Source: Aeromonas allosaccharophila
Lineage (GTDB): Bacteria > Pseudomonadota > Gammaproteobacteria > Enterobacterales > Aeromonadaceae
Assembly (NCBI RefSeq): GCF_000819685.1
Contig: NZ_CDBR01000007.1
Location: 24,655-88,654 of the forward strand
Direction of reading: 5' to 3'
Length of the DNA stretch: 64,000 nt
In this document: one piece after another, positions 10,204 to 20,814 of the stretch
How positions within the stretch are numbered: position 1 is the first letter of the stretch
How the letters are laid out: every line of letters starts with the position of its first letter
The notes under the pieces: model-generated
Database searches by the model: none
What the model was told of the DNA's origin: nothing
What the model saw: only the letters and a program-made list of their open reading frames with translations
Made by a program: the position numbers and the translations under genes

Positions 10204-11286
10204 ATGGTGATTGATTCAGTAAAACAGATCCTCGCCGAATTTAAGCCAGCAGGCTGGCACAAGGATCTGGTGGATGCCGGATTCGTTCGCGAGATCATCA
10301 ATCAGGGTCAGGGGCTCACTATCCGGCTGGTATTGCCGTTTGCCGGTCTCTCGCTGCTCGATCAGCTCAAAGAGAATTACGATGCCAGGCTGCGCAGCGC
10401 CACCGGCGCCGCCCGTATCGACTGGGCACTGGATATAGATGTCGCCAGCATGCCACGGGCGCAGGGGCTCAACGCCGTGCAGGGCATTCGCAACATCATC
10501 GTGGTTGCTTCCGGCAAGGGCGGGGTGGGTAAATCCACCACCGCGGTCAATTTGGCGCTGGCCCTGCAAAAAGAGGGGGCGCGGGTCGCCATTCTCGATG
10601 CCGATATCTATGGCCCCTCCATTCCCACCATGATGGGCACCCTCAAGGAGCGCCCGGTCAGTCATGACGGCAAACTGATGGAGCCGGTGATGGCCTGTGG
10701 CCTCAAGAGCAACAGCATCGGCTATCTGGTCTCCGAACAGGATGCCACCATCTGGCGTGGCCCGATGGCGAGCAAGGCGCTGGCGCAGATCCTCCATGAG
10801 ACCCGTTGGGGTGAAGTGGATTATCTGGTGGTGGACATGCCGCCGGGCACCGGCGATATCCAGCTCACCATGGCCCAGCAGGTGCCCACTTCGGCGGCAG
10901 TGATCGTCACGACCCCGCAAGATGTGGCGCTGGCCGATGCTCGCAAGGGGATCGCCATGTTCAACAAGGTCAATGTGCCGGTGCTCGGCATCATCGAGAA
11001 CATGAGCTACCACGTCTGCAGCGCCTGTGGTCACCATGAGCCGCTGTTCGGTACCGGTGGCGGCCAGAAGATGGCAGAGCAGTATCAAGTGGCGCTGCTT
11101 GGCCAGCTGCCGCTGCACATCGATATCCGCCAGCACATGGATGATGGCTGCCCGACGGTGTTCGGCGCACCGGAAGGAAGTCTGGCTCAGGCCTATTTGA
11201 AACTGGCGCGCAGGGTAGGGGCTGAACTCTTTTTCAGCGCAAAACCGATTGCGACCCCCCTCTATGCCATGGCGCTGGATGAATAA
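10204..11286 (+). CDS. apbC: iron-sulfur cluster carrier ATPase ApbC/Mrp
   Basis: A MinD-like P-loop ATPase that binds and delivers Fe-S clusters to apo-proteins. The protein has 360 residues: an N-terminal MIP18-like region (1-95), the deviant Walker A motif GKGGVGKST near residue 106, the switch DADIYGPS, and a CxxC pair (CSACG) near residue 277 that bridges a cluster in the dimer. GAGGAG precedes the ATG. It is divergent from metG and ends at a strong terminator. Confidence 0.95.
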   Translation: MVIDSVKQILAEFKPAGWHKDLVDAGFVREIINQGQGLTIRLVLPFAGLSLLDQLKENYDARLRSATGAARIDWALDIDVASMPRAQGLNAVQGIRNIIVVASGKGGVGKSTTAVNLALALQKEGARVAILDADIYGPSIPTMMGTLKERPVSHDGKLMEPVMACGLKSNSIGYLVSEQDATIWRGPMASKALAQILHETRWGEVDYLVVDMPPGTGDIQLTMAQQVPTSAAVIVTTPQDVALADARKGIAMFNKVNVPVLGIIENMSYHVCSACGHHEPLFGTGGGQKMAEQYQVALLGQLPLHIDIRQHMDDGCPTVFGAPEGSLAQAYLKLARRVGAELFFSAKPIATPLYAMALDE

Positions 11287-11316
11287 TCGGCTATCGGTCA
11301 CTTGAAAGGGAATTGA

Positions 11317-11344
11317 GGGTGGGCATGACCCACCCTTTTTTATA
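11317..11344 (+). terminator. terminator of apbC
   Basis: A 7-bp GC-rich stem (11317-11323 with 11329-11335), CATGA loop and a T-rich tail to 11344. Confidence 0.85.
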
Positions 11345-11396
11345 TAATGGATCGGTTTAAACCATCCCCACTGCTCTTCTCTTTTAGGTATTTGTC

Positions 11397-12041
11397 ATGT
11401 CTGATACTCAACATTCGTGTGTGATCATCGGTATTGCGGGCGCATCTGCGTCTGGCAAAAGTCTTATCGCCCAGACCATTTATGAAGAGCTGGTGGCCGA
11501 ACTGGGCGCAGGTCAGATTGGTGTGATCACCGAAGATTGCTACTACCGTGATCAGACCCACCTGACCATGGAAGAACGGGTCAAAACCAACTATGACCAC
11601 CCCAATGCGCTGGACCACGACCTGCTGGTACAGCACCTGAGTCAGCTGGTCAAAGGTGATGCGGTCGCCATTCCCCAGTACTCCTACACCGAACATACCC
11701 GGATGAGCGAAGTGACCCCGTTTGCGCCGCGCCGGGTGATCATTCTGGAAGGGATCCTGCTGCTGACCGACAGCCGTCTGCGTGATCTGATGGATGCCTC
11801 CATCTTCATGGATACCCCGCTCGACATCTGCCTGCTGCGCCGTCTGGTGCGTGACGTGCAGGAGCGTGGTCGTACCATGGACTCCGTGCTCAAGCAGTAT
11901 CAGAAGACGGTGCGTCCGATGTTCCTGCAGTTTATCGAGCCGTCCAAACAGTATGCCGATGTGATCGTGCCCCGTGGGGGCAAGAACCGCATCGCCATCG
12001 ACATGCTCAAGGCGCGTATTCGCCACATGTTGATTGGTTAA
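11397..12041 (+). CDS. udk: uridine kinase
   Basis: Phosphorylates uridine and cytidine to UMP and CMP in pyrimidine salvage. 214 residues, the usual length. The P-loop GASASGKS is near residue 15, ITEDCYYRD near 43 and YDHPNALD near 65 (nucleoside binding), and [12 protein letters not shown] forms the lid. dcd follows, as in E. coli where dcd and udk are adjacent, but a terminator hairpin separates the two here. Confidence 0.96.
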   Translation: MSDTQHSCVIIGIAGASASGKSLIAQTIYEELVAELGAGQIGVITEDCYYRDQTHLTMEERVKTNYDHPNALDHDLLVQHLSQLVKGDAVAIPQYSYTEHTRMSEVTPFAPRRVIILEGILLLTDSRLRDLMDASIFMDTPLDICLLRRLVRDVQERGRTMDSVLKQYQKTVRPMFLQFIEPSKQYADVIVPRGGKNRIAIDMLKARIRHMLIG

Positions 12042-12049
12042 GATGAAAC

Positions 12050-12074
12050 AAGCCGGGTGATGCCCGGCTTTTTT
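12050..12074 (+). terminator. terminator between udk and dcd
   Basis: An 8-bp stem (12050-12057 with 12063-12070), TGATG loop and T6 tail. It suggests that udk and dcd levels are partly uncoupled. Confidence 0.8.
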
Positions 12075-12104
12075 AAAAGCACAATTTGTCAGGAGAGTCG
12101 CCCA

Positions 12105-12686
12105 ATGCGTCTGTGTGATACCGATATTGAACGCCATCTGGATGAAGGCAAGATCGTCATTGAGCCACGGCCCGGGGTAGAGCGGATCAGTGGTGTCAGT
12201 GTCGATGTGCTGCTGGGTAACGAGTTTCGGGTGTTTCGCGATCACACCGCTCCCTATATTGATCTGAGCGGTCCGAACAGCGAGATGGCCGATGCCATCG
12301 ATCGGGTGATGAGTGACGAGATCCACGTCCCCGATGGTGAAGCCTTCTATCTGCACCCGGGCCAGTTGGCGCTGGCGGTGACCTATGAATCCGTCACCCT
12401 GCCTGCCGATATCGTCGGCTGGCTGGATGGCCGCTCTTCATTGGCGCGCCTGGGTCTGATGGTACACGTGACCGCACACCGCATCGATCCGGGTTGGTCC
12501 GGTCGCATCGTGCTGGAGTTCTACAACGGCGGCAAACTGCCACTGGCGTTGCGCCCGAAGATGAAGATCGGCGCCTTGAACTTCGAAATGCTCTCCGGCG
12601 CCGCCGCCCGTCCGTACAACAAGCGGGAAAATGCCAAGTACAAGAGCCAGCAGGGCGCCGTTGCCAGCCGCATCAATCAGGACTGA
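12105..12686 (+). CDS. dcd: dCTP deaminase
   Basis: Deaminates dCTP to dUTP, feeding dTTP synthesis through dUTPase. 193 residues, identical to the E. coli length. The catalytic and trimer motif [14 protein letters not shown] and the following [15 protein letters not shown] are clear. The ATG at 12105 has AGGAG 9 bases upstream; an in-frame ATG at 12057 lies inside the udk terminator and is rejected. Confidence 0.96.
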   Translation: MRLCDTDIERHLDEGKIVIEPRPGVERISGVSVDVLLGNEFRVFRDHTAPYIDLSGPNSEMADAIDRVMSDEIHVPDGEAFYLHPGQLALAVTYESVTLPADIVGWLDGRSSLARLGLMVHVTAHRIDPGWSGRIVLEFYNGGKLPLALRPKMKIGALNFEMLSGAAARPYNKRENAKYKSQQGAVASRINQD

Positions 12687-12710
12687 TAACCTGCTGCACA
12701 GCAACGATTC

Positions 12711-12737
12711 AAGGGAGCACAAGGTGCTCCCTTTTTG
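12711..12737 (+). terminator. terminator of dcd
   Basis: A perfect 10-bp stem (12711-12720 with 12724-12733), AAG loop and T tail. Confidence 0.85.
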
Positions 12738-12828
12738 CATCTGGAATCAAACGGGTATGGGGTTTGAGGTGCTGGTCGGATGAGATTGGCAGGGAAGGGG
12801 TGTTTTATCACCATTTTTGCCCATTTTT

Positions 12829-12850
12829 CTGTCATAAAAACGTCATAAAA
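12829..12850 (+). promoter_or_regulatory. Pho-box-like direct repeat upstream of the phosphate transporter
   Basis: Two 7-base units, CTGTCAT at 12829 and ACGTCAT at 12840, are each followed by AAAA, giving the 11-base period of PhoB-binding sites. The site lies about 215 bases before the pit start in a 326-base AT-rich non-coding stretch (12738-13063) with no gene. PhoB control is inferred from the motif and from the function of the next gene. Confidence 0.55.
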
Positions 12851-13063
12851 ATGAAATTATTGGCTTAAATATCAGCTATTTTTGCCCTTTCGCGCAATCA
12901 TTGATGGCTTTAATTAATCAATGGCAAGCCGCATAAAGACTGGCTCTAGGATATTTTTTACCAAAAAGCTCTTTTTTTTTATGGCTGAAATATTTCAATG
13001 GTGGCTATGGTGTTGGCCGCCATCTGGCATAATCCGCCGCAACTCATAAACAGGCTTTTTTTT

Positions 13064-14536
13064 ATGTTTGAAATGTTTAGTGGTTTGGGTTTGTGGTGGT
13101 CAATCGGTTTGGTATTGGCCGTTTTTTTTGTGCTTGCCTATGAATTTATCAACGGCTTTCACGATACCGCCAACGCGGTAGCAACGGTTATCTATACCAA
13201 GGCGATGCCGGCTCACCTGGCGGTGGTCGCATCGGGGATCTTCAACTTTTTCGGCGTCATGTTCGGCGGACTGGGGGTGGCCTATGCCATTGTCCATCTG
13301 CTGCCCATCGACCTGCTGCTTGGGATGGATTCCACCCAAGGGTTGATCATGGTCTTCTCCTTGCTGTTTTCCGCCATCGTGTGGAACCTGGGTACCTGGT
13401 TCTTCGGGATCCCGGCCTCCAGTTCACATACCTTGATCGGTTCCATTCTGGGGGTAGGCGGCGCCTATGCCTGGATCACCCATAAACCGGTGACCGAGGG
13501 GATCAACGTGGGCAAAGCGATCGACATCATGCTTTCCCTCATTATCTCTCCCACCATCGGTTTCATCATTGCGGCGCTGCTGCTGCTGGCGATGAAGCGG
13601 GTCTGGACCAGCAACAAGATCCACAAAACGCCGGAAGAGCGTCAGCTGGTGGATGGCAAGAAGCACCCGCCGTTCTGGGCACGTTTGACCCTGGTGGCTT
13701 CTGCCATGGGCGTCAGCTTCGTGCACGGCTCCAACGATGGCCAGAAGGGCATCGGTCTGGTGATGCTGGTGCTGATCTGCATGGCGCCCGCCTATTTCGC
13801 GCTGGACATGAGCAGCCGCTCCTATGATCTGGACCGGACTCAGGATGCCAACCAGCGCATCATGGAGATCTACCAGCGCAACCAGCCCGCGCTCTCTGGC
13901 GTCATCAACTTCTCTGCACCGGTAACGGCTCAGGAAGAGCTGATGACCCACTGCTCCGCCGATGGCGTGCTGCAGGCGATGGCTACCCTGGATGCCCGTC
14001 TGGCTGCCGTGCGTACTTATGATCAGATGAGCCTGACTGATCGCCGTGAAGTGCGTCGTCTGCTGCTCTGTATCGATGACACCGCCCGCAAGGCTGCCAA
14101 GCTGCCGCTGCCCGCCAAGGAGCTGACCGATCTGGCCAAATGGCGCAAGGATCTGACTGCGACTGCTGAATACGCACCGACCTGGGTGATCGTCTCCATC
14201 GCACTGGCGCTCGGTTGCGGCACCATGGTGGGCTGGCGTCGTATCGTCCATACCGTGGGCGAGAAGATCGGTACCACCGGCATGACCTACAGTCAGGGCA
14301 TCGCGGCCCAGATCACGGCTGCAACCTCCATCGGGGTCGCCAGTCTGACCGGTATGCCGGTGTCTACTACCCACATCCTCTCTTCTGCGGTGGCGGGTAC
14401 CATGATTGCCAACAAATCCGGCCTGCAGAGCCAGACCATCAAGACCATCCTGATGGCCTGGGTGCTGACCCTGCCGCTGACCATGCTGCTCTCCGGCGGC
14501 CTGTTCATCGTCAGCCACCATCTGTTTGGTGGATAA
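13064..14536 (+). CDS. pitA: low-affinity inorganic phosphate transporter, PiT family
   Basis: A 490-residue inner-membrane symporter moving divalent metal-phosphate complexes with protons. The PiT signature GFHDTANAVATVIYT occurs near residue 30 and its second copy region STTHILSSAVAGTM near residue 430, flanking the internal repeat; SFVHGSNDGQKG lies between them. About ten membrane helices with a central soluble loop (about residues 240-370). The ATG at 13064 is chosen because it begins right before the first helix; an in-frame start 66 bases upstream adds non-family residues. The upstream Pho-box-like repeat suggests phosphate-starvation control. Confidence 0.93.
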   Translation: MFEMFSGLGLWWSIGLVLAVFFVLAYEFINGFHDTANAVATVIYTKAMPAHLAVVASGIFNFFGVMFGGLGVAYAIVHLLPIDLLLGMDSTQGLIMVFSLLFSAIVWNLGTWFFGIPASSSHTLIGSILGVGGAYAWITHKPVTEGINVGKAIDIMLSLIISPTIGFIIAALLLLAMKRVWTSNKIHKTPEERQLVDGKKHPPFWARLTLVASAMGVSFVHGSNDGQKGIGLVMLVLICMAPAYFALDMSSRSYDLDRTQDANQRIMEIYQRNQPALSGVINFSAPVTAQEELMTHCSADGVLQAMATLDARLAAVRTYDQMSLTDRREVRRLLLCIDDTARKAAKLPLPAKELTDLAKWRKDLTATAEYAPTWVIVSIALALGCGTMVGWRRIVHTVGEKIGTTGMTYSQGIAAQITAATSIGVASLTGMPVSTTHILSSAVAGTMIANKSGLQSQTIKTILMAWVLTLPLTMLLSGGLFIVSHHLFGG

Positions 14537-14553
14537 CATCGTTACTTTTTTTT

Positions 14554-14576
14554 AAGGGCCTGCGGGCCCTTTTTTC
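14554..14576 (+). terminator. terminator of pitA
   Basis: A 7-bp stem (14554-14560 with 14565-14571), TGCG loop and a T6 run. Confidence 0.82.
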
Positions 14577-14662
14577 ATATCTACGATTGGGTCACCTCTG
14601 GTTTTCTAGACACTCTTTTGCTGAAAAATAAGCAGCCTTTCAATCTCTACCGACGGCTGTAG

Positions 14663-15260
<598 letters not shown>

Positions 15261-15534
15261 AACAGCAACCACCACCAAGTCTGCCGTCATGCATGGTTTC
15301 ATTGAATTCAATCTTTAAAACGGTCATCCGAATGATTGCTGTATGCCAACAAACAAGAGGAGAGTCTGCACTAACAATATCAATTGGCATGATGCTGAAC
15401 ATGAGCGCTTTGAGTAGGCGCTCTCGGGGATATTCAAAGCGCAAGCACGAGTGAGAGCTGGGAACAGCGAACAAAGGTAGCGCGTGAGTCTAGCCGAGGG
15501 GGGCTGTATCTATAAGAGAATAGGGAAGAGAGTA
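15261..15534. other. non-coding or orphan stretch between IS remnant and rne terminator
   Basis: A 73-codon open frame (15253-15474, minus) has no recognised family, no ribosome site and runs into the IS end, so it is probably not a gene. A GAGCGC...GCGCTC hairpin sits near 15401-15422. Nothing else is supported. Confidence 0.3.
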
Positions 15535-15564
15535 ATAAAAAAGCCACACCGATTGGTGTGGCTT
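15535..15564 (-). terminator. terminator of rne
   Basis: A perfect 10-bp stem (15541-15550 with 15555-15564), GATT loop and, on the minus strand, a run of T residues. It lies 26 bases past the rne stop. Confidence 0.87.
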
Positions 15565-15589
15565 TGATTAATGGGCTAACCCGGATCGG

Positions 15590-18500
15590 TTACGGACGAC
15601 CAGCAGGGCTGGTAGCCACGTTGACGGCAGCTGTGCTACCACCATGACGACCGGATGTGCTCACCTCGTTGCGTACCAGCGGCGGGTGGTTAACCGGCTC
15701 ACGAGCAGGCAGGGCAGGGGCTTCGGCAGGCGTTGCCATCGGCGCTGATGCCTTGCGAGCACGAGCCAGCAAGCCAGCACCGTGTACTACCTGTTTGGCG
15801 ACGACCGGCGCCTCTTCCACCACAACCGCAGCCACGGTAGCCGGGGTTTCGATGACAGCAGCAGGTGCTGGTGTTTCGACAACAGCGGCGACAGGTGCGG
15901 CTTCCACAACAGGAGCTGTTACGGCAGGTGCTTCTTCAACAACCGGAGCCGTTTCAACAACGTGTGCGGTTTCAACCACGGTGGCGGTGACCACTTCGGC
16001 AACCGGCGCAGCGACAACGGCTACTTCTGGCTCTGAGGCAACGACAACCTCAGCGACAGCTTCAACAACCGGGCTGGTAGCAACATCGGCTTGAGTTGCT
16101 GCAACCAGGGCAGTGGCCTGCTCGGCAGCTTCTTCGGCAATGGCTTCAGCAACGACGTGCTCGGTCAGCGCGGAAGAGGCCTGCAGGGCGGCAGCAATGG
16201 CTTCCGCGCTCGGGATGGTGACCACAGGTACTACCGGCTCTTCGGCTTTTACCTTGGCTGCATCAGCCTGGGCAGCGGTAGTGAGCTGGCCTTCTGTTGC
16301 TGGTTGCTCTTCATCACGCTGGCTGCGGGCATCTTCGTTGATGCGCTTGCGACGCTGGCCTTCGATACGCTGGGTACGCGGAGTGCGACGTGAACGGCGT
16401 TGCCCTTCACTCTGCTCTTCCTGCTCGTTACCCACTGCATCGATCACCTCAGCTTGCACTGCTGCATCGTCAACCGGCAGGGCAGGGGTGTCAGCTGCGG
16501 CGACATCGACGCGGATCTGCTTGCGCAGTTGGCGACGTTCGCGGCGCTCGGCCACTTTCTGCTCTTTCTCCTGACGCGGCTCGATGGTGACTGCATCAAC
16601 GGCTTCTACCGCTTCAACAACGACCTCGGCGCGCGGCTCACGGGGAGCACGCGGTTCACGGGCCGGACGTGGCGCACGCTCTTGACGAGGTTCACGAGGC
16701 TCGCGCTCCTGACGAGGTTCACGTTCCATGCGCTGTTCGCTGCGCACTTCACCACGGGTCTCGCTACGGGCTTCACGTTCCTGACGGGGCTCACGCTCTT
16801 TGCGGGGACGGCGATTGCGGTTTTCACCGGCTTCGCGGTTGCCACCTTCACGCTTCTCGCCAGCTTCCGCAGTGTTGCGGTTGTTGCGATTGTCGTCACG
16901 ACGGGGACGCTGGCCACGGGCGCGGGTCTCATCACGCTGGTGACGATGACCTTCATCCTTGCGAGCTTCCCGCGCTGCCGGTTTCTCGGCGGGCGCTTTC
17001 ACTTCGGCAGGGGCGCTATCACTGCTGAACAGGCCGCTAATGCCTTTGATCAGCTTGCTGAAGAAACCGGCTTCGGCAGGGGCTGCAGCAACGGGCGCCA
17101 CCGGCTGTTGCGGGGCAACAGGGGCCGGTTGTACCGGTTGGGCAAAGCCTTGCAACAGCGGTTGCTCACGCTCGATCACCTGGGCCTGTTTCGGCTGGTA
17201 GGTCGGCTTGGCAATTTCGGTTTTCAGCTCGTAGCTGGCCGCTTCCGGGATCTCGTTCTGACGAATGCGGGTTACTTCGTAGTGCGGGGTTTCCAGGTGC
17301 TGGTTCGGAATGATGTAAACACGCACATCATTGCGCTGTTCCAGACTGGCGATGGCGGCACGCTTCTCGTTAAGCAGATAGGCGGCAACATCCACCGGCA
17401 CCTGGCCGTGAACCTGCTCGGTGTTGTCCTTCATGGCCTCTTCTTCTATGAGACGCAGGATGGACAGGGCGAGGGATTCGTTGTCACGGATGACCCCTTG
17501 ACCCTGGCAACGGGGGCAGATATGGCTGCTGGACTCGTTGAGGGAGGGACGCAGACGTTGGCGAGACATCTCCAGCAGACCGAAACGGGAGATCCGGCCC
17601 AGCTGAATGCGGGCTCGGTCCTGATGCACCGCTTCACGCAGACGGTTTTCCACTTCGCGCTGATGGCGAACCGGGGTCATGTCGATGAAGTCGATAACGA
17701 TCAGGCCGCCCAAGTCGCGCAGACGCAATTGACGGGCAATTTCGTCGGCCGCTTCCAGGTTGGTTTGCAGCGCAGTCTCTTCGATATCGCCGCCCTTGGT
17801 GGCGCGGGAGGAGTTGATATCGATGGAGGTCAAGGCTTCGGTCGGATCGATAACGATGCTGCCGCCGGAGGGGAGGCGCACTTCACGCTGGAAGGCTGAC
17901 TCGATCTGGCTCTCAATCTGGAAGTGGTTGAACAGGGCAACTTCACCCTTGTACAGCTTCACACGGTTGAGGAAATCGGGGCGAACCAGCTCGATATGGG
18001 CTCTGGCGCGTTCGAAAATCACCGGATCGTCGATCAGGATCTCACCGACATCGCGACGCAGATAGTCACGGATAGCGCGCACGATCACGTTGCTTTCCTG
18101 GTGGATCAGCACGGGAGCGGTACGCTCTTGTGACGCCTTGTGGATGGAGTCCCAGTGGTTGAGCAGAACGTTCAGATCCCACTCCAGCTCTTCCGGAGAC
18201 TTGCCCACACCGGCAGTACGCACGATCAGGCCCATGCCTTCCGGCACGGTCAATCCGCTCAGGGCTTCTTTCAGTTCGGTCCGCTCATCACCCTCGATAC
18301 GGCGGGAGATACCACCGGCACGGGGGTTGTTGGGCATCAGCACCAGGTAGCTACCGGCCAGGCTGATAAAGGTGGTGAGGGCTGCACCCTTGGTGCCACG
18401 CTCTTCCTTGTCGATCTGGACGATAACTTCCTGACCTTCACGGACCACTTCTTTGATGTTGGGACGACCCTGATAGGAGTAACCGGAGGGGAAGTAATTG

Positions 18501-18724
18501 CGGGCGATCTCCTTCAACGGCAGGAAACCGTGGCGCTCGGCGCCGTAGTCAACAAAAGCAGCTTCAAGGCTGGGTTCTACGCGGGTGATCTTACCCTTGT
18601 AAATGTTCGCTTTCTTCTGCTCGTGTCCCGGACTTTCAATATCCAAATCGTAGAGCTGTTGTCCGTCAACCAGCGCTACGCGCAACTCCTCTTCTTGAGT
18701 TGCGTTGATAAGCATTCTTTTCAT
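15590..18724 (-). CDS. rne: ribonuclease E
   Basis: Essential endoribonuclease for mRNA decay, rRNA and tRNA processing, and scaffold of the membrane-bound RNA degradosome. 1044 residues. The N-terminal half is close to E. coli: S1 domain (about 35-125), DNase-I-like core with the Mg-binding Asp residues in TSIDINS and VIDFIDM (E. coli D303, D346), and zinc-link CPRCQG near residue 404. The C-terminal half is disordered: an amphipathic membrane helix ([15 protein letters not shown], about 560-575), an Arg-rich RNA-binding region with repeated EPRQERE-type units (about 650-740), a long Ala/Val/Glu/Pro tail (about 860-990) and a Gly/His-containing end resembling the PNPase-binding tip. Divergent from rluC. 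Confidence 0.96.
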   Translation of the reverse strand: MKRMLINATQEEELRVALVDGQQLYDLDIESPGHEQKKANIYKGKITRVEPSLEAAFVDYGAERHGFLPLKEIARNYFPSGYSYQGRPNIKEVVREGQEVIVQIDKEERGTKGAALTTFISLAGSYLVLMPNNPRAGGISRRIEGDERTELKEALSGLTVPEGMGLIVRTAGVGKSPEELEWDLNVLLNHWDSIHKASQERTAPVLIHQESNVIVRAIRDYLRRDVGEILIDDPVIFERARAHIELVRPDFLNRVKLYKGEVALFNHFQIESQIESAFQREVRLPSGGSIVIDPTEALTSIDINSSRATKGGDIEETALQTNLEAADEIARQLRLRDLGGLIVIDFIDMTPVRHQREVENRLREAVHQDRARIQLGRISRFGLLEMSRQRLRPSLNESSSHICPRCQGQGVIRDNESLALSILRLIEEEAMKDNTEQVHGQVPVDVAAYLLNEKRAAIASLEQRNDVRVYIIPNQHLETPHYEVTRIRQNEIPEAASYELKTEIAKPTYQPKQAQVIEREQPLLQGFAQPVQPAPVAPQQPVAPVAAAPAEAGFFSKLIKGISGLFSSDSAPAEVKAPAEKPAAREARKDEGHRHQRDETRARGQRPRRDDNRNNRNTAEAGEKREGGNREAGENRNRRPRKEREPRQEREARSETRGEVRSEQRMEREPRQEREPREPRQERAPRPAREPRAPREPRAEVVVEAVEAVDAVTIEPRQEKEQKVAERRERRQLRKQIRVDVAAADTPALPVDDAAVQAEVIDAVGNEQEEQSEGQRRSRRTPRTQRIEGQRRKRINEDARSQRDEEQPATEGQLTTAAQADAAKVKAEEPVVPVVTIPSAEAIAAALQASSALTEHVVAEAIAEEAAEQATALVAATQADVATSPVVEAVAEVVVASEPEVAVVAAPVAEVVTATVVETAHVVETAPVVEEAPAVTAPVVEAAPVAAVVETPAPAAVIETPATVAAVVVEEAPVVAKQVVHGAGLLARARKASAPMATPAEAPALPAREPVNHPPLVRNEVSTSGRHGGSTAAVNVATSPAGRP

Positions 18725-19138
18725 TGAGTTCTCATTATTGTGTCATTTTGATTTCCTCCATCTGGGGTCCTGCCGGCGCCGGCCTCGGGTCTTCAGCATA
18801 CTGGGGCAACCTCCCGGTTGGGGTATGCATGAGGCGCAAACTAAGGGCGCTCTGGTCATCACTTCTCGAGAAGGGATGAATAAGGATGCCGAAATGGAGA
18901 CAAATAAACGGTAATGTTTGTGTTCTCCATGCGTTGTACCTCGCACCCGGGAACCGTCATGTTCTTGTATACACGGTGTTTCGGGATTGGGTGGCATACT
19001 TTTTGGCCACTTAGTACAAGGCTTGAACACAATGACAAAACCTTGTTTATTATCCCATTTAAACCTCTTTTATAGCAAGGCGCCATTTTTCAACAAACCA
19101 TGCAGCCAAGGGGCGCTGGCAGTGTTAAAATCCGCGCC
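18725..19138 (-). promoter_or_regulatory. structured rne leader and rne/rluC divergent promoter region
   Basis: The 414-base gap between rne and rluC holds no gene. Reading for rne, a hairpin at 18796-18828 has two stacked helices (GCATAC/GTATGC and CAACC/GGTTG around a TCCC loop), and the palindrome GCCGGCGCCGGC is at 18772-18783. E. coli rne has a long 5' leader whose hairpins bind RNase E for autoregulation; the same role is inferred here. An AT-rich stretch near 19020-19090 probably carries the rluC promoter. Confidence 0.55.
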
Positions 19139-20083
19139 ATGACACAGATACAACAACAAGTGCAGCTGCTCACCATCGAAGCTGAGCATGAAGGGCAGCG
19201 CATCGACAATTTTCTCAAGACTCAGCTAAAGGGCGTCCCCAAGAGCCTGATCTATCGCATCCTTCGCAAAGGCGAAGTGCGGGTAAACAAAAAGCGCATC
19301 AAACCGGAGTACAAACTCTGCGCGGGTGACGAGGTGCGGGTACCCCCCGTACGTGTTGCCGAAAAAAATGAGCTGCCATCGGCCAACCTCGGGGTTATCC
19401 AGCGTCTGGAGAGTCAGATCCTGTTCGAAGACGATGCCATGATCGTGCTGAACAAGCCCTCCGGCATGGCCGTGCACGGTGGCAGCGGTCTGAGCTTTGG
19501 CGTCATCGAGGGACTGCGCGCCCTGCGTCCGGAAGCCCGCTTCCTCGAACTGGTGCACCGCCTCGACCGCGATACCTCCGGCGTACTGCTGGTTGCCAAG
19601 AAGCGCAGCGCCCTGCGCAGCCTGCATGAACAGCTGCGCGTCAAGACCATGCGCAAGCAGTATCTGGCGCTGGTGCGTGGCAAGTGGCAGGCCCACGTCA
19701 AGGTGGTCAACGCCCCGCTGCGCAAGAACGATCTGCAATCCGGTGAACGGGTGGTGCGGGTCAGTGCCGATGGCAAGCCCTCCGAAACCCGGTTCCGCAT
19801 CGTGCGTCAATTTGCCGAAGCGACCCTGGTCGAGTGCAGCCCCATCACCGGCCGTACCCACCAGATCCGTGTGCATACCCTGCATGCCGGTCACCCGATC
19901 GCCTGTGACGATAAGTACGGTGAAGCGGCGTTTGACGAGAAAATGCGCAGCCAAGGACTGAAACGGCTCTTTTTGCATGCCTGGAAGCTCAGCTTCACTC
20001 ATCCGGCCGATGGTCGCGAGATGCAGGTGGAAGCCCCCCTTGCACCCGAGCTTGACGGTTTCCTGGAAAAGTTGGCGCACTAA
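19139..20083 (+). CDS. rluC: 23S rRNA pseudouridine synthase RluC
   Basis: Converts three uridines of 23S rRNA (E. coli 955, 2504, 2580) to pseudouridine. 314 residues: an S4 RNA-binding domain (about 20-75) then the RluA-family catalytic domain with HRLDRDTSG holding the nucleophilic Asp near residue 143 and the later GRTHQIRVH motif. The ATG at 19139 matches the family N-terminus; an in-frame start 39 bases upstream adds non-family residues. The stop overlaps the next start (TAATG), implying coupling to the HAD gene. Divergent from rne, as in E. coli. Confidence 0.95.
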   Translation: MTQIQQQVQLLTIEAEHEGQRIDNFLKTQLKGVPKSLIYRILRKGEVRVNKKRIKPEYKLCAGDEVRVPPVRVAEKNELPSANLGVIQRLESQILFEDDAMIVLNKPSGMAVHGGSGLSFGVIEGLRALRPEARFLELVHRLDRDTSGVLLVAKKRSALRSLHEQLRVKTMRKQYLALVRGKWQAHVKVVNAPLRKNDLQSGERVVRVSADGKPSETRFRIVRQFAEATLVECSPITGRTHQIRVHTLHAGHPIACDDKYGEAAFDEKMRSQGLKRLFLHAWKLSFTHPADGREMQVEAPLAPELDGFLEKLAH

Positions 20084-20745
20084 TGCAAGATATCCGGCTC
20101 GCCATTTTCGATTGGGACGGTACCCTGATGGATTCGGTGGGCCGGATCGTTGCTTGTGTGCAAGGAGCCGCCAGAGATTGTGAACTGGCGGTGCCTACGC
20201 CAGCCCGGATCCGGCAGATCATCGGATTGAGCCTCGATGTCGCCATGTCCCGTCTGTTCCCCTTATGCAGTGACAGTGGCGCTACCAGCGATGAGCGCCT
20301 GATTGCCGCACTCATCGATCGCTATCGTCATCACTATCTGCACGATGCCACCCCCAGCCCGCTGTTCGCCGGGGCAGGTGAGTTGCTGCATGACTGGCAG
20401 TCACAGGGGCTGCAACTGGCGGTCGCCACCGGCAAATCACGCCGCGGGCTGGATCGGGTATTGGATGAGACCGGACTGCGCCCGCTGTTTGTTACCAGTC
20501 GCGGCGCCGATGAGGCCAATTCCAAACCCGATCCGTTGATGCTTGAGCAGATCCTGGCCGAGCTGGGGTTGTCACCCCGGCAGGCGGTGATGATCGGTGA
20601 CTCCGTGCACGATATGGCGATGGCCGAGGCGATCGCCATGCCGCGCATTGGCGTCACCTGGGGGGTGGATAGTCGTGATGCCCTCGGTCGTCACGGGCCT
20701 GTGGCCGTGGTGGACTCCATGGCGGCGCTCAGAGCGCTGTTGTGA
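20083..20745 (+). CDS. HAD-superfamily phosphatase, phosphoglycolate phosphatase-like
   Basis: A 220-residue haloacid-dehalogenase hydrolase with an alpha-helical cap. Motif I is FDWDGTLMD (nucleophilic Asp near residue 10), motif II ATGKSRRGLD, motif III Lys in NSKPDP, and motif IV GDSVHDMAMA. The pattern resembles Gph/YjjG-type small-molecule phosphatases; the substrate is not determined. The ATG overlaps the rluC stop by one base, so it is translated from the rluC transcript. Confidence 0.88.
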   Translation: MQDIRLAIFDWDGTLMDSVGRIVACVQGAARDCELAVPTPARIRQIIGLSLDVAMSRLFPLCSDSGATSDERLIAALIDRYRHHYLHDATPSPLFAGAGELLHDWQSQGLQLAVATGKSRRGLDRVLDETGLRPLFVTSRGADEANSKPDPLMLEQILAELGLSPRQAVMIGDSVHDMAMAEAIAMPRIGVTWGVDSRDALGRHGPVAVVDSMAALRALL

Positions 20746-20775
20746 CCCTCTCCTTGCGAGCAACAGGGTGCTGAT

Positions 20776-20812
20776 TGAAAAAAAATGAGCCCGGCCAATT
20801 GGCCGGGCTCAT
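20776..20812 (-). terminator. terminator of the RND efflux operon
   Basis: A perfect 12-bp stem (20785-20796 with 20801-20812), AATT loop and an eight-T run on the minus strand. It abuts the efflux-channel stop codon. Confidence 0.88.
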
Positions 20813-20814
20813 TG

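Noticed and set aside
16400..17899. 499-codon open frame on the plus strand opposite rne
   Set aside because: It is antisense to the conserved RNase E frame; its sequence has no family features and reflects the GC-rich codon bias of rne.
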